Source: Theristus sp. LFF4_11 (Eukaryota > Nematoda > Chromadorea > Monhysterida > Xyalidae). Taken from it: a DNA stretch of 64,000 bases. Positions 12,401 through 21,545 of the stretch are shown piece by piece (within the stretch, counting starts at the first letter, position 1; the number at the start of each line of letters is the position of its first letter). The notes under the pieces were generated by a model. It was not told the origin of the DNA. It ran no database searches and saw only the letters and a program-made list of their open reading frames with translations. A program made the translations under genes and the position numbers. Location of the stretch: contig JASANC010005818.1 of NCBI GenBank assembly GCA_030248135.1, forward strand, positions 62,001 to 126,000, in the 5' to 3' direction.

Positions 12401-15400
12401 TATTCTCAGCAATTTGAAACGTAGGCTGATTAGCTATTGTGACGTAGCAACAGAAAAAACTAGTAAATCACTATTTTGGAGTGTTGATAGTACTCAGGAA
12501 GCGAGAAATAAGGTTGCAAGCTGCAGAAGTATAACGTCTGTAGCTAGCGCTGATTTTAGCAATCTTTTTCCATCCCTGCCTCATGGGGTAATCTTCCAAA
12601 ACATTTTCAAGCTTATAGACTTTTTCTATAAAAAACCGTACATTTTGGTAAAAAAACAAACTCGTTATCAATTCTGACGAACCTGACTCCTCATTCAAAG
12701 TGAATTTACGTATTAATGAAGTCAAGGCTCTCATTGAAGAAAGTGTTTCAGAAACATATGTCACTTTTGCAGGTCATGTGTTCCAACAGATCAAAGGTGT
12801 CCCGCAAGGTGGTGCACACAGCAGTACTATAGCCAACATCGCCCTGTCCGCTATGGAGTTCTTCTATCTTAAGCAAACAACAAACTCACGTGAATGCAAG
12901 ATGTTGAAAAACACAATTCGGTACGTTGATGACGTTATTTTTATCAATAATCCCGATTTTCTGGACATGGTAAAAAAGATCTATCCTGCTGAATTAAATT
13001 TGGAACTCACAAGTGACGCCATGGCTAAAAAATGTGATTTCCTAGACTTCACTATCACAATCAATGACCAATACTTTTCGATTAAACCTTTCGACAAGAC
13101 GGACACTTTCCCATTCAAGGTTAATAAGCTGGTACATGCGGAATCGAACACTCACATAAAATTAGGCGCTTGCGTTTTCCTTGGACAAACCATCCGATTT
13201 GGACGCATATGCACGGAATTGGATGATTTCGTGCGTTCATGTGCGGAACTGGTATCAAAGTTGATTGGCAATGGTTATAAAAGGGAAATGCTCATGCGCA
13301 ACTTTTTCAGGATTCGATCAAATCATCAGTCGCTGTTATTCAAGTTCGGAATCTATGCCGATGATCAGTTCATTGCTTTGCAACAAATGATTTTTTATTG
13401 ATTTGATGTTGAATAAAAAATGAAAGAGTGTTGAGTTCGTTAAGCTTTATGTTTATTACAATCCAGTTTATAAACTGGAGTACCTGCTACGTTATGTGAT
13501 TTTGTCCCTCTCTTGTTGATGTTGCTCTGTTTTGAAGGTCGGTTTTGATTCAATGTCGAATTCAGGAAAGTTCAAGATCCCTATTCACCCAAGCAATCGC
13601 ACACGTGTCGATCCATCGAATCAAGCTGCTGTGTTGGCGAAGAGGAAAGCGATGTCGCCAACCAACAATCAGGGCCGGGACGCCGCCAAACGGCACAATA
13701 ACAAAGTTGGTAACAATAAGTAGAACGTTTTTGCTTTTTTGCTTTTATGTTCCACACTGTTATTGATGTTTTGTTGTATTTTATGTTTATTTTGCCTCTA
13801 TTAAGAATTTTCAACTAAGCCTTTTTATTGAGTTTTTGGGCAATGGGCACAACTGAAGAGACCACCATTGCTCGGCGTCTTGTGCTTAGGTCGAAACGCC
13901 ATGTTTTGTTGGGTTTTATTTGGTTAGATTAGACAACAGCAATACTGTGCACGCCTGTGCTCACTGCGCTGTGTCGACACACAGACACAAGCGACTGTCC
14001 ATGTTTGCACAAGCAAAGCGCACCTGAGAAAGCCCCTCCGTGCGAGCACCTCAGCGTGCGAGTCGTTCACGGCAGTGCCGTCCAGTCGCAGGTGGTTGCC
14101 GTTCACTGTTCGTGTGCCTGTAATGTTCGTTTGTGTGTATGATTCATGCGCTACTTTCTTGTGGCGACATTGTCGTATTGTTTTCACTAAACAAACAGAG
14201 CCTAGCAGCGCAACAAAACCAAACATGTCCGCGTACCAGTGCCGAGACTGAGCACAAAACCGCCGTTTCTTTCGTGATCGTAGCCAATGATACCAGCAGT
14301 TACCTGAAACACAAACACACTGACGCTGATGGATTGCGAGTTCGTTCAGAGTGATTTCTGTGCACGCCATGATAACGTCGTTGCCATATTGATCAGAGGT
14401 GTGCACGCCGGACAATTCTTGCTGGTACCGGCTCGGGTGGTTGCGCGACGTCGACCCCACCCCACCACATTTTTCTCGCAAATTTAGTGTCACATTCTAC
14501 ATGCGCAGCGCGATTTCAAATACGAATACATTTACATTTTTGAAGTTTATTCTGTGTTTCGTTCGGAAAATGTGGCTTTGACTCTCAATTTCAATAAAAA
14601 ACCGGTAAACTGTAACGTCTTCGCGTAGCGAAGAAAATTTTCAAAAATTAGGCCCTGAGAACGCATTTTACCTTGCGATTTTTGGATGTCATCCAGAGTA
14701 GTTTGCTGTTTATGACATTCGCGTGTTAAAAAACGCAGATGTTAAGAAACGTGCGAACAAAAAGCTAAGGAGCTAGATGGACCAAGTGATCGTTGATACG
14801 GTCAAAACAACAAAAATATTCTTAGATTGAATTTAACCGTTAACAGCAAAACACTGAATCTAAAAAACGAACGATGAATTCGTGATCGCCATTGTCAAAC
14901 AAATCATAAAATGTCCACGTCCTGCGCCGGAGGCGCAGAAAAATTTTGAATCTGGGCGCAAAATTTCTTAGAAACAATCCCTTGAAATCTTCGAAAATTG
15001 AGAGAACCAAAAAAGCTGATCGAAACGACCAATTTCTTTGCGTCATACCAAATTATTTTGCGTCATTGACGCACGATTTCGCGTAAAAACCCTTGGATGT
15101 CTGTGCAACTCACATTTGCGAAATAAAATGTGCGCAGCGCGAATCTACATGTCTCTACAGCAAATCTCTACATGCGCAGCGCGATTTCAAATACAAATAC
15201 ATTGCAACCTACTAAAGTACCACGACAGTCAGTCAATTGAAATCTTCGAATTTAATTTTGAAGCAATTTTTACTTCATTTGTGAAAATTTTGTCTCTTCC
15301 TCCTGAGGCGCTGCGCGACATCTGTGAATTAAAATGATTGCTCACAGCGATTTCAGCAGCTCATAACAAAAGCACTATGAGCAGACCTTAATTTTGACTG

Positions 15401-18400
15401 ATAGATGCGCGACATGGGCAATCGATTTCCAAGTAATTTTTCAAATTCATGTGTAAAACTTTTGTCTCTTTCAACTCCGACCGAGGCGCTGCGCGACGTA
15501 GCCCCCAGGCACTGCGCGACACGCGACGTTTGCCGGTACCGGTACCCCCTAAGCACCCCCCGTGCACATCTCTGATATTGATTTGCTTCATGGATTAAGT
15601 CAACCAAGGTGTGCTGTGCGTTCTGCACCTTTGCGGTGGCCAGCAGTGTCGGATCAGCACAAGCAAACTCGTTGAAGAATTTGTTGAATTCATTGGCAAG
15701 CATTTGGTGGAACGTTTTCGCCATCGATTCGTCCGCACAAACCGGCAACAGCGACACCTGCAACCAATTGAAAGCACATGAAAATGACAACACTCTTCAC
15801 TTGTGTCTGTTCATGTTGGACACGATTGTGTGCGTTGCTAAGAACGAAAACGGCAGCACTCTGGGCACGCTGACCCTGGTTGACGTGATGACATTCGGCG
15901 CGACCATCGAGTAGGCGCCAGTGCGCACCAGTTGGTCGAGCGCAGCCAACGCCGCCCGCTCACGCGCCTGCTTCTTGTTGCGACCGACGCACTCCGCGAA
16001 ACACACGTCCGCCAACACGACGCGCACTGAGAAACTGCACTGAGTCTGAGTGACGCTAGTCGCGCAATCTTTCAGTCATCATTCAAATGAAACAATCAGA
16101 TCAAGTGAACGAACCCATTCGGCACAATCTGCTCGACAAACTCGAGTTTGTGGTCGATTTTCTGCTTCTGTTGGTATTCGATAAGCAGCGACGTCGGATG
16201 CTTGCCAGTGTCGTCGAGGATCTGGCGTGTCTCATCGCAGACGTCCATCGGCGGGCATTGCTCTTCCGGAGACGCAGACTCGGCGACGCCTGTGGCCGCA
16301 CTCACACTGCCGCACTCGCTCGTCATCTCCGTGCGAGTCAGCGGATGCTCCTGTGTCAACAAGTGCCTCCAAGCGCATGCCACCACCGTACAGAAACTAC
16401 AGCCACTGCATGCTTCTTTAAACCTGTCATTGTTTTCAGTAGATTAGAGACACAGACCGCGAAACCCGAGAAATTGTGGAGTTGAAAAATAATGTTCAGT
16501 TATCGGGTTCGGCTATTGTTAAGAATGACAGGTTTGAACAAACAAACTCTTGGCGAAACCGAAATAAAGGTTACAAAACGTAACTTGCACGCTGCCTGCA
16601 CCATACATGCAACATACACCTAGCTGCAAAATTTTAGGTGTATCATACTATTATACAGTACACCTCATACAGTCGAACTCTAAATTATCAGGAATTAGCT
16701 GATTGGCTGGTGGTCACGTGATGCATGCTTTCTGTGCAGCGTACTCCGCGTCCACAGCAATGCCTACACAGAAAGCGTGCATCACGTGGTCACCAACCAA
16801 TCAGCTGATTCCTTATAATTTAGAGTTCGACTGTATATACACCGAAAAAGCCTGCTTCAGTTTTCTTGCCAGAAGTTTCTGGCGAAAACTCCTGGTTAAT
16901 TATTCACCGAATTGGGCGACTGTAAAACGGTTGTGGCATCGCCAGCGCTCAGCTGCTCGTCATTGTCGACCGCACCAAAGAACGACAACACAAAAACGGC
17001 AGCGTCACGACGTGCGTCCCGTTTGTTGCGCGCTTGGCAGGGTGCATAGCGGTAGCCGTCGATCGAGGCAACGCATGAAAAACTGTGTTCAAACAAAACT
17101 CTGCAGCTGCGCTAGCATTCACACTAGTTTCAACGTTATGTTGCGGCTATTCTACTATTGCGGCCCGCGAAATTCCGGCCCAAAGAGTTGCGGCCCGCTC
17201 GTTGCGCCTTTTCGATTCCCTCCAGGACGATTCAGTTCAGACACGGCGAACTTTTCCTAGCACGACCGAACAATGAACTGCTGGAAGAAATGATGTTTCG
17301 CAGATTATCGCAATCCAGTTACATAAAAATGACTGCAAAATTAGTTGTGTCACTGTGTTTGTGATGTGTTGTTGTTGTTCATCGCCCATCTGTCGAATCG
17401 TACGGGTCCGTAGGCAGACCGAGGAAGCGTGCAGCAGTGAGCGGATCGTCCCAGAGCGTTGTTGTTCTGAGGTCGGTGGGTTGTTGCAGACACGAGAAGA
17501 GGTGGTTGACGTCGTGAGGTGTTTGACGGCACCGCGGGCAGGCGTTTACGATTGCAGCATTGACGCGCGAGTTGTAGCTGTTGACGAGCGTTCAGTAGCC
17601 CGAGCGCAGTTGTGACATTTTGCAGCGAGAGTCTCTGGGTAGTTCGGTGTCCGAGCGATGGACGGCCGGTGGCAAGCGTTGGTTATTTTTCGTGTTAGTT
17701 TAAAATCTTGTCGCGTTTGTAGCGCAGGTGTAGGGCTTTCGCCTACCGTTCTGTTCGTGGAAAGTTCGAACCTCGCTGCGGACAAGACACACAATGGAGA
17801 AACTAAATTGACCAACAAGATCTAATGGTCTACTCCCTCCAGAGCCGAGGGTAAATTGGGCTCGGGGCAGTATTGCCCGTTTCCGCCGGAGTTTGGTACC
17901 TTAGGGTTTCCGGAACCGGCGCGCGAACAAATAAATAAATAAATAAATAAACTACAGGTGGTTTGCTATTGTTCGTGCTAAAATTCGCCGGGCCTGAATC
18001 GAACGGACCGCAATTCTTCAGGCTGGAATTAAAGGACCGCAATTGAACGCACCACGCCGAATGCTCCCACCACCGTCCACTACTACCGAAATCATGTTCA
18101 CAGTCTGTTTTGTTTTAGTTTGGTTTCAATGAAGTCGTTGCAGTTTGCTGATCCGCTAAGCCTAATCCTAAAGAAGTCCTAATCATAAACCTAATCTTAA
18201 GCGAAGCCTTTTCAACAAAGTGAAAGTACCTAAATTGTCAGCTTTTATTGAATTTGTTGAAGGGATGAAACATTGCGATCAGGGATCGGGACGGGATTGG
18301 CTCCAGCTCCGGTTTACTTTGCTGTAGTTTTACGAAAATGGCTCACCAAGGTTCCGATTGATTAGCTGGTAGCTCTTCAAATTCAAACTCCAGTTTTCGA

Positions 18401-18618
18401 TTTTCTTTCTGGCACATTTCGTTCAGAAGCGAAACCGGGTGTTTTGTTTTCCAGTCGTTTGGCGGACGTGTTTTAAACATTGGCTCAGTTTCAATTCCTT
18501 CCACACCGTCGTCTTCAAGAACAATTCCATCAGAAACGGAAACACTCGTCGTCGCTGGTTGATCATTCGAATTCGAAATACAAAATGTCGAAGAAGACCC
18601 CGCCATCATTCTTGCCAT
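6450..18618 (-). CDS. ADAR: Double-stranded-RNA adenosine deaminase (ADAR)
   Basis: Adenosine-to-inosine editing enzyme for dsRNA. Coding exons in transcript order: 18618-18347, 17082-16908, 16350-16111, 16045-15875, 15757-15629, 14303-14237, 14117-14024, 9400-9242, 8691-8582, 8505-8323, 7023-6728 and 6617-6450. Every junction has GT..AG ends and matching phase, giving 687 residues. dsRBD1 is about residues 60-127 (PVSLLNEM ... [12 protein letters not shown]). dsRBD2 is about 200-270 (HPTSLLIEY ... [12 protein letters not shown]). The deaminase domain starts near 300. Its zinc ligands and proton shuttle are in place: SHAEV (H372, E374), APCG (C427) and MSCSDK (C502). [14 protein letters not shown] and a C-terminal CGYGWW also match ADAR proteins. 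Length and two dsRBDs suit an ADAR2-type enzyme. The ends of exons 3 and 4 have near-equal alternatives. The start at 18618 is the only good ATG seen, but an upstream exon is not excluded. The 4.6 kb intron 7 carries a retroelement. Confidence 0.93.
7371..7378 (-). terminator. RNA polymerase III T-run terminator of tRNA-iMet
   Basis: Eight T residues on the tRNA strand begin four bases after the discriminator base, as expected for Pol III termination. Confidence 0.8.
7383..7454 (-). tRNA. Initiator tRNA-Met (CAU)
   Basis: The reverse complement folds as a full cloverleaf: 7 bp acceptor stem, D arm, CUGGG/CCCAG anticodon stem with CAU, AGGUC variable loop and GGUGG/CCACU T stem. A1:U72 and the AUCGAAA T loop are features of eukaryotic initiator rather than elongator tRNA-Met. 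The CCA end is not encoded. It lies inside the last-but-two intron of the ADAR gene, on the same strand. Confidence 0.95.
8900..9075. repeat. Fragment of the A/T-rich outer repeat module
   Basis: A stretch containing 'actttgctctgaaaa' and 'tttttggcat' resembles the outer module of the large inverted repeat at 18.8-23.8 kb. It lies in the ADAR intron between the exons at 9242-9400 and 8582-8691. Confidence 0.6.
9405..9447. repeat. Left copy of the 43 bp target-site duplication
   Basis: It is identical to 13934-13976, starting caacagcaatactg and ending gctgtgtcg. On the ADAR strand it ends four bases from the intron end, directly before exon 9400-9242, so it holds the 3' splice region. Confidence 0.92.
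9448..10062 (+). CDS. 5'-truncated ORF1 of the Penelope-like element
   Basis: The frame is open from the insertion boundary to the stop, 204 codons, with no early ATG, so the N-terminus is missing. A central region of about 110 residues ([10 protein letters not shown] ... [17 protein letters not shown] ... [13 protein letters not shown] ... KLKEAGY) has the hydrophobic pattern of the RRM-like and C-terminal domains of LINE-1 ORF1 proteins. That suggests nucleic-acid binding or chaperone activity (inference by pattern only). The tail after residue 160 is Q/S/T-rich and looks disordered. It may be a gag-like partner of the RT encoded downstream. The first bases of a longer frame that runs into 9292-9447 are antisense ADAR exon and not part of it. 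Confidence 0.7.
   Translation, partial: AKPKGTGGGKFTSSAEFNRLRNRFNPVETFVKDYYIVISGIDKRCTKSNKEVMMEVMRNGMNMSDTEIENIVGPLIKRANGNYIARFESPKLVHKIITFYRLRMKNWKAFGLYNVHVFKDRSEDEIEQNKRLKKVMDKLKEAGYNCFQKTDTLIGVNNFPGRTDQQPEVKQFWQWSKWLESDQASPDVATTSGTGANQANMDVF
10523..13401 (+). pseudogene. Zn-finger, GIY-YIG endonuclease and reverse transcriptase ORF, frameshifted
   Basis: Three blocks in different frames form one protein. 10523-10768 has a cysteine cluster (CSRRKCKTC). About 10770-12650, in another frame, has a GIY-YIG nuclease ([20 protein letters not shown], then [15 protein letters not shown]) and the start of the RT ([10 protein letters not shown], motif A near ADFSNLF). About 12652-13401 holds RT motif B ([10 protein letters not shown]), the catalytic RYVDD and a thumb-like end. 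Each junction is explained by one extra base: a T near 10769 and an A in the A7 run at 12650-12656. The catalytic YVDD and GIY-YIG core residues are present. The copy is therefore young but broken, or the shifts are assembly errors in homopolymers. Its ORF1 neighbour at 9448-10062 is in the same orientation. Confidence 0.85.
13553..13723 (+). CDS. 56-codon basic ORF in the 3' part of the element
   Basis: Starts [10 protein letters not shown] and is rich in K, R and N, with a nuclear-signal-like KRKAMSP. In Penelope-like elements the 3' flank may hold the start of a second unit (pseudo-LTR), so this could be the missing N-terminus of ORF1. No overlap with the truncated ORF1 exists to prove it. 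Confidence 0.4.
   Translation: MSNSGKFKIPIHPSNRTRVDPSNQAAVLAKRKAMSPTNNQGRDAAKRHNNKVGNNK
13934..13976. repeat. Right copy of the 43 bp target-site duplication
   Basis: Identical to 9405-9447. It is continuous with the rest of the original ADAR intron up to the exon at 14024, implying an ancestral intron of only about 90 bp. Confidence 0.92.
16670..16833. mobile_element. TA-target MITE, hairpin type
   Basis: A 164 bp near-palindrome with ends CAGTCGAACTCTAAATTAT and flanking TA on both sides. It lies in the ADAR intron between exons 2 and 3. The same termini are found at 53395-54186 and, left end only, at 56018. TA duplication suggests a Tc1/mariner-type mobilising transposase. Confidence 0.85.
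17158..18053. repeat. Foldback-like repeat with GGCCC..AATTCC arms
   Basis: Left array 17158-17212 and right array 17981-18053 are inverted to each other. They are made of degenerate units like those of the better copy at 53.1-54.8 kb, and the right arm shares the inner motif 'attgttcgtgct'. A SINE lies inside. All of this is in ADAR intron 1. Confidence 0.6.
17711..17951 (+). mobile_element. tRNA-derived SINE with (AAAT)n tail
   Basis: The head has a tRNA-like B box (gttcgaacct). The body shares 'gggctcggggcagtattgcc' and 'gagtttggtacctt' with 50315-50544. The 3' end is an (aaat)n tail at about 17927-17951. The A box is degenerate. Confidence 0.8.
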
Positions 18619-20433
18619 TCATTCGATTTGAATTCTAATCTAATTCACCGAATCAAAGTTCCTCCAAACATCATAGTTGTTCCAGAGCCGAGGGGTTGGG
18701 GGGGGGCGATACTTTCTAGATAGATAGATAGCTGGAAAATTTGGCCCCCCAGGCTAGGGTTAGGGGAAAAAAATCCGGATTTTTTTTTAATTAAAAAATT
18801 AAAAAAAAATTTTTTTTACAAGTTAGGTTCGTTCGAAGCGTCTCGTCGAGCTCAGTTCATCTAGACTATTTTCAGAACGATCCGGGAAACTATAAGAGCG
18901 AAAATCGTGTTTTATTGAAATTATGTCCATTTCATAGAGGGAAAGTTGCATTTTCAACAGTAAAACAGGGCAATTTTTCACGTGTACTTGAATATTGAAC
19001 CGTTCTTAGTGGTTCCTCTTTAGAAAATTACCAAAATTTGACTGTGTTCAAAAATTCCTGTTTGCTGTAGCTAAGTCGGCAACCCCTGTCGACCCGGTCG
19101 CCCCCCCCCCCCCAAGACACTTACTTTCAGGTTCAACCAGCTATGCTATCTGCCACATGGCGAGAGCCCACTCTTCAAATCATCGTATCGAAAACACGTA
19201 CCATGATTTCGCGATCACGTTGCGGGCAACTGACAGACGCAAGTTTAACACGTTAGTTTAGCTCAGCACGCAAGTTTTAACATGTGGCCATGTTATCGGG
19301 TATCTGAAAAACGGTCGTGTGATGTGGTATTAACCAACATCTCCGCTCCAATTGTTTAACAATATATCGCACAACTTCATTGTAGACCTATAACATACGC
19401 CAATCAACAAGATATCATGTTCATCTCATGGCCTACCGACTGAAAAACATGTTCTAAGTTGCAAGAAAACGATTTCTGAAACGATATTTCAATTCAGTTA
19501 AGTCATTTCAACGCTAAAAATTGACTCTAGAAGTCATCCAAATCGAAAAACATGGAGTACGTCGGTCAAAATGACCAAATAATGACATTTACCTAAGCAC
19601 ACAAAGAAGTTGGGAAGAAAATTTGGTTTGAACTTTCAAAAAATCATGCCATAAATCGAATTTTCAGAGCAAAGTAGAAGAAAAATTTTTCAATTTTTTT
19701 TTTTGATTTTAAAAAAAACGAAAAAAAATTTTTTTTTCAAACCCTACCCCAGGGCCCAGGCCCCCCTTAGAACCCAGTACCGTGGGCGAGGGGGGGTGGG
19801 GGGGTACTAGGGTTGTTAAACAAAAATGAAAATTTTAAAAAAAAGTGATTAAAAAAAACAAAAATGCCGTTTTTTTTAAATTCGAAAAATTTCCCTCTAA
19901 TATGCTCTGAAAACCTCAATTTTGGCACAATTTTTCGAAAGTTCAACAAAAATTTTCTTTGATTATACCTCGTAAAACCTTTAGCAGTCGATTTTGGGCC
20001 GTTTTACCGACTGATTTTAGGCTACGACAACATCTGCGATGAAGTTTTTGAGCGTCCCAAAGCTTGGCCCACCACTTCCGATGCAGATAAGGTGACGATT
20101 CGCCTCGCAGAGCGTCCGATTGTGCTCGCTGCTCCGTTTGCAAGCGCTACGTTGTCTGGTTGCTTGCTGCTTCGTGTCGTGTCGTCGTCGCGACACCATC
20201 AGAAGAATTGATCGAATTTCAAAGCGGTATGTTTGTCTTCACTTTAGCATTAGTTTAGCTGGGGACAATTAGTGACGTTTTGGAGGTCAAAACACAAGAA
20301 GAGGCATGGTGACGGTTTGGAAAAGGGGTAATTGAGGTCACCAAAACAACATCTGCAAAGTTCCGCCATACGGGAGTCATTCGGGAGGCGCTTGCATATC
20401 ATATGTGGTTTTTCGGACTCCCTGATTGATTTA

Positions 20434-20999
20434 CAGTACCGTGGGCCCAAAAAAAATTTCGAGGGGGGGTATGGTACCGTGGGGGGGGGGGTGCCGACCA
20501 AAAAGTGAGGGGGGGGGTCCAACCTATGGTAACGTGGGACCCCCCCCCCATGGGGGTCCCATGGGGGGGGGGGGGGTGCATTTTTTCAAAATTTTCTGTG
20601 GGGGGGTCCATCCCCCCCCCCATGATAATTTTTCGCTTAAATTTTGAAGGAAAAACGCTAAATTTTGCTGCAAAATCGTTGAAATTACAATGAAGATGGT
20701 CAAGTTATCATATATTCATTCAGCTTATATTATGGACTTTATAGACAAAAAATCATGATTTTCGAAAAAAAATTTAGGGTGTGCAGAAAATTTTGGGGGG
20801 GGGGTGTCCGCCAGACAAAATTTCATGAGGGGGGGGGGGGGGTGCCGGCCAAATTTTCGAGGGGGGTCCGATGGGGGGGGGGGGTTGCCCGGTTTTAGGG
20901 GGGGGGTGGCACGGTGCCCCCCAACCCCCCCCACCCGCCGGTCTCGGGTGCTCTGGGGGGGTGTACCCCCCCCCCCACCCCCCCCCGCCCACGGTACTG
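20434..20999. mobile_element. hAT-like non-autonomous element, guanine-run interior
   Basis: 566 bp with inverted ends CAGTACCGTGGGC/GCCCACGGTACTG, flanked by the 8 bp direct repeat ttgattta (20426-20433 and 21000-21007). The matching point in the other arm of the inverted repeat (about 22166-22183) is the empty site. Interior is made of G runs of 7-14 separated by short A/T blocks. The 8 bp duplication and CAG end fit the hAT superfamily. Confidence 0.93.
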
Positions 21000-21394
21000 T
21001 TGATTTAGCACAACTTTGATTTTTGAATTTTTTTTTTAATTAAAAAAAAATGACGATTTTTGTTTTTTTTAACAACCCTAGAGGGTACACCCCCCCAGCA
21101 GTAGCGAAAGTGCGGGGGGTGGGGGGGGGGTCCACGTCCACCTAGAGATGTAAGGGTCAAAAAAAAATTTTTTTTAAATTTTTTTTTTTAAGTAAAAAAA
21201 AAGGTTGGTATTTTTATTTAAAAATAGCTCCAATTCTTTTTCTCGATATTTCACGCTCTAGTTTTGTCTATGGTTTATAATTGTCTGGCAGTGTAGCAGC
21301 AATCCGAATTCGGGTGTTTTCATTGCAGCAACGCAACGGAACGTAAAAAAATGTTCTATGTTTGCGTTAACCAAGTCAAAACACCAGTTCCAAA

Positions 21395-21545
21395 TTTTTT
21401 TTTTAATATTTGAAGCACGCCCCCCACCGATTCCGGAAACCCGAAGGTACCAAACTCCGGTGGGATTGGGGAACGGACGGCTCACCATCCCGTGGAACCA
21501 ATACCCTCGCCACGTGAGGGGGACAGCCTCTAAGCCCCGCTCTGT
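21395..21545 (-). mobile_element. SINE copy with shared 3' core
   Basis: On the minus strand it ends with the same 'gagtttggtaccttcggg' core as the other SINEs, followed by an A-rich tail. The 5' part differs, so the head may come from another tRNA or be truncated. It lies in the spacer of the large inverted repeat. Confidence 0.6.

Larger units (their letters stand above)
9448..13933 (+). mobile_element. Penelope-like retroelement with N-terminal GIY-YIG (Naiad-like)
   Basis: A 4,486 bp insertion in ADAR intron 7, antisense to ADAR, bounded by 43 bp direct repeats. It contains a 5'-truncated ORF1, a Zn-finger/GIY-YIG/reverse-transcriptase ORF broken by two one-base shifts, and a 56-codon ORF in the 3' part. 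A GIY-YIG domain placed before the RT is the mark of the Naiad/Chlamys clade of Penelope-like elements; canonical Penelopes carry it at the C-terminus. No hammerhead ribozyme core was found inside. The element begins inside ORF1 with no ATG, as expected for 5' truncation during target-primed reverse transcription. Confidence 0.88.

Noticed and set aside
12673..12680. TGA at the end of the RT block as a selenocysteine codon, as reported for some Naiad elements
   Set aside because: Further stops follow at once in the same frame, and a one-base shift explains the continuation better.
18755..18770. Telomere-like TTAGGG at repeat ends
   Set aside because: Only one or two units occur, always as part of the repeat terminus; it is not a telomeric array.
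20399..21019. Proline- and glycine-rich frames in the G-run elements
   Set aside because: They are translations of homopolymer G/C runs inside a MITE, with the same artefact at 28.3-29.3 kb and 49.8-50.9 kb.
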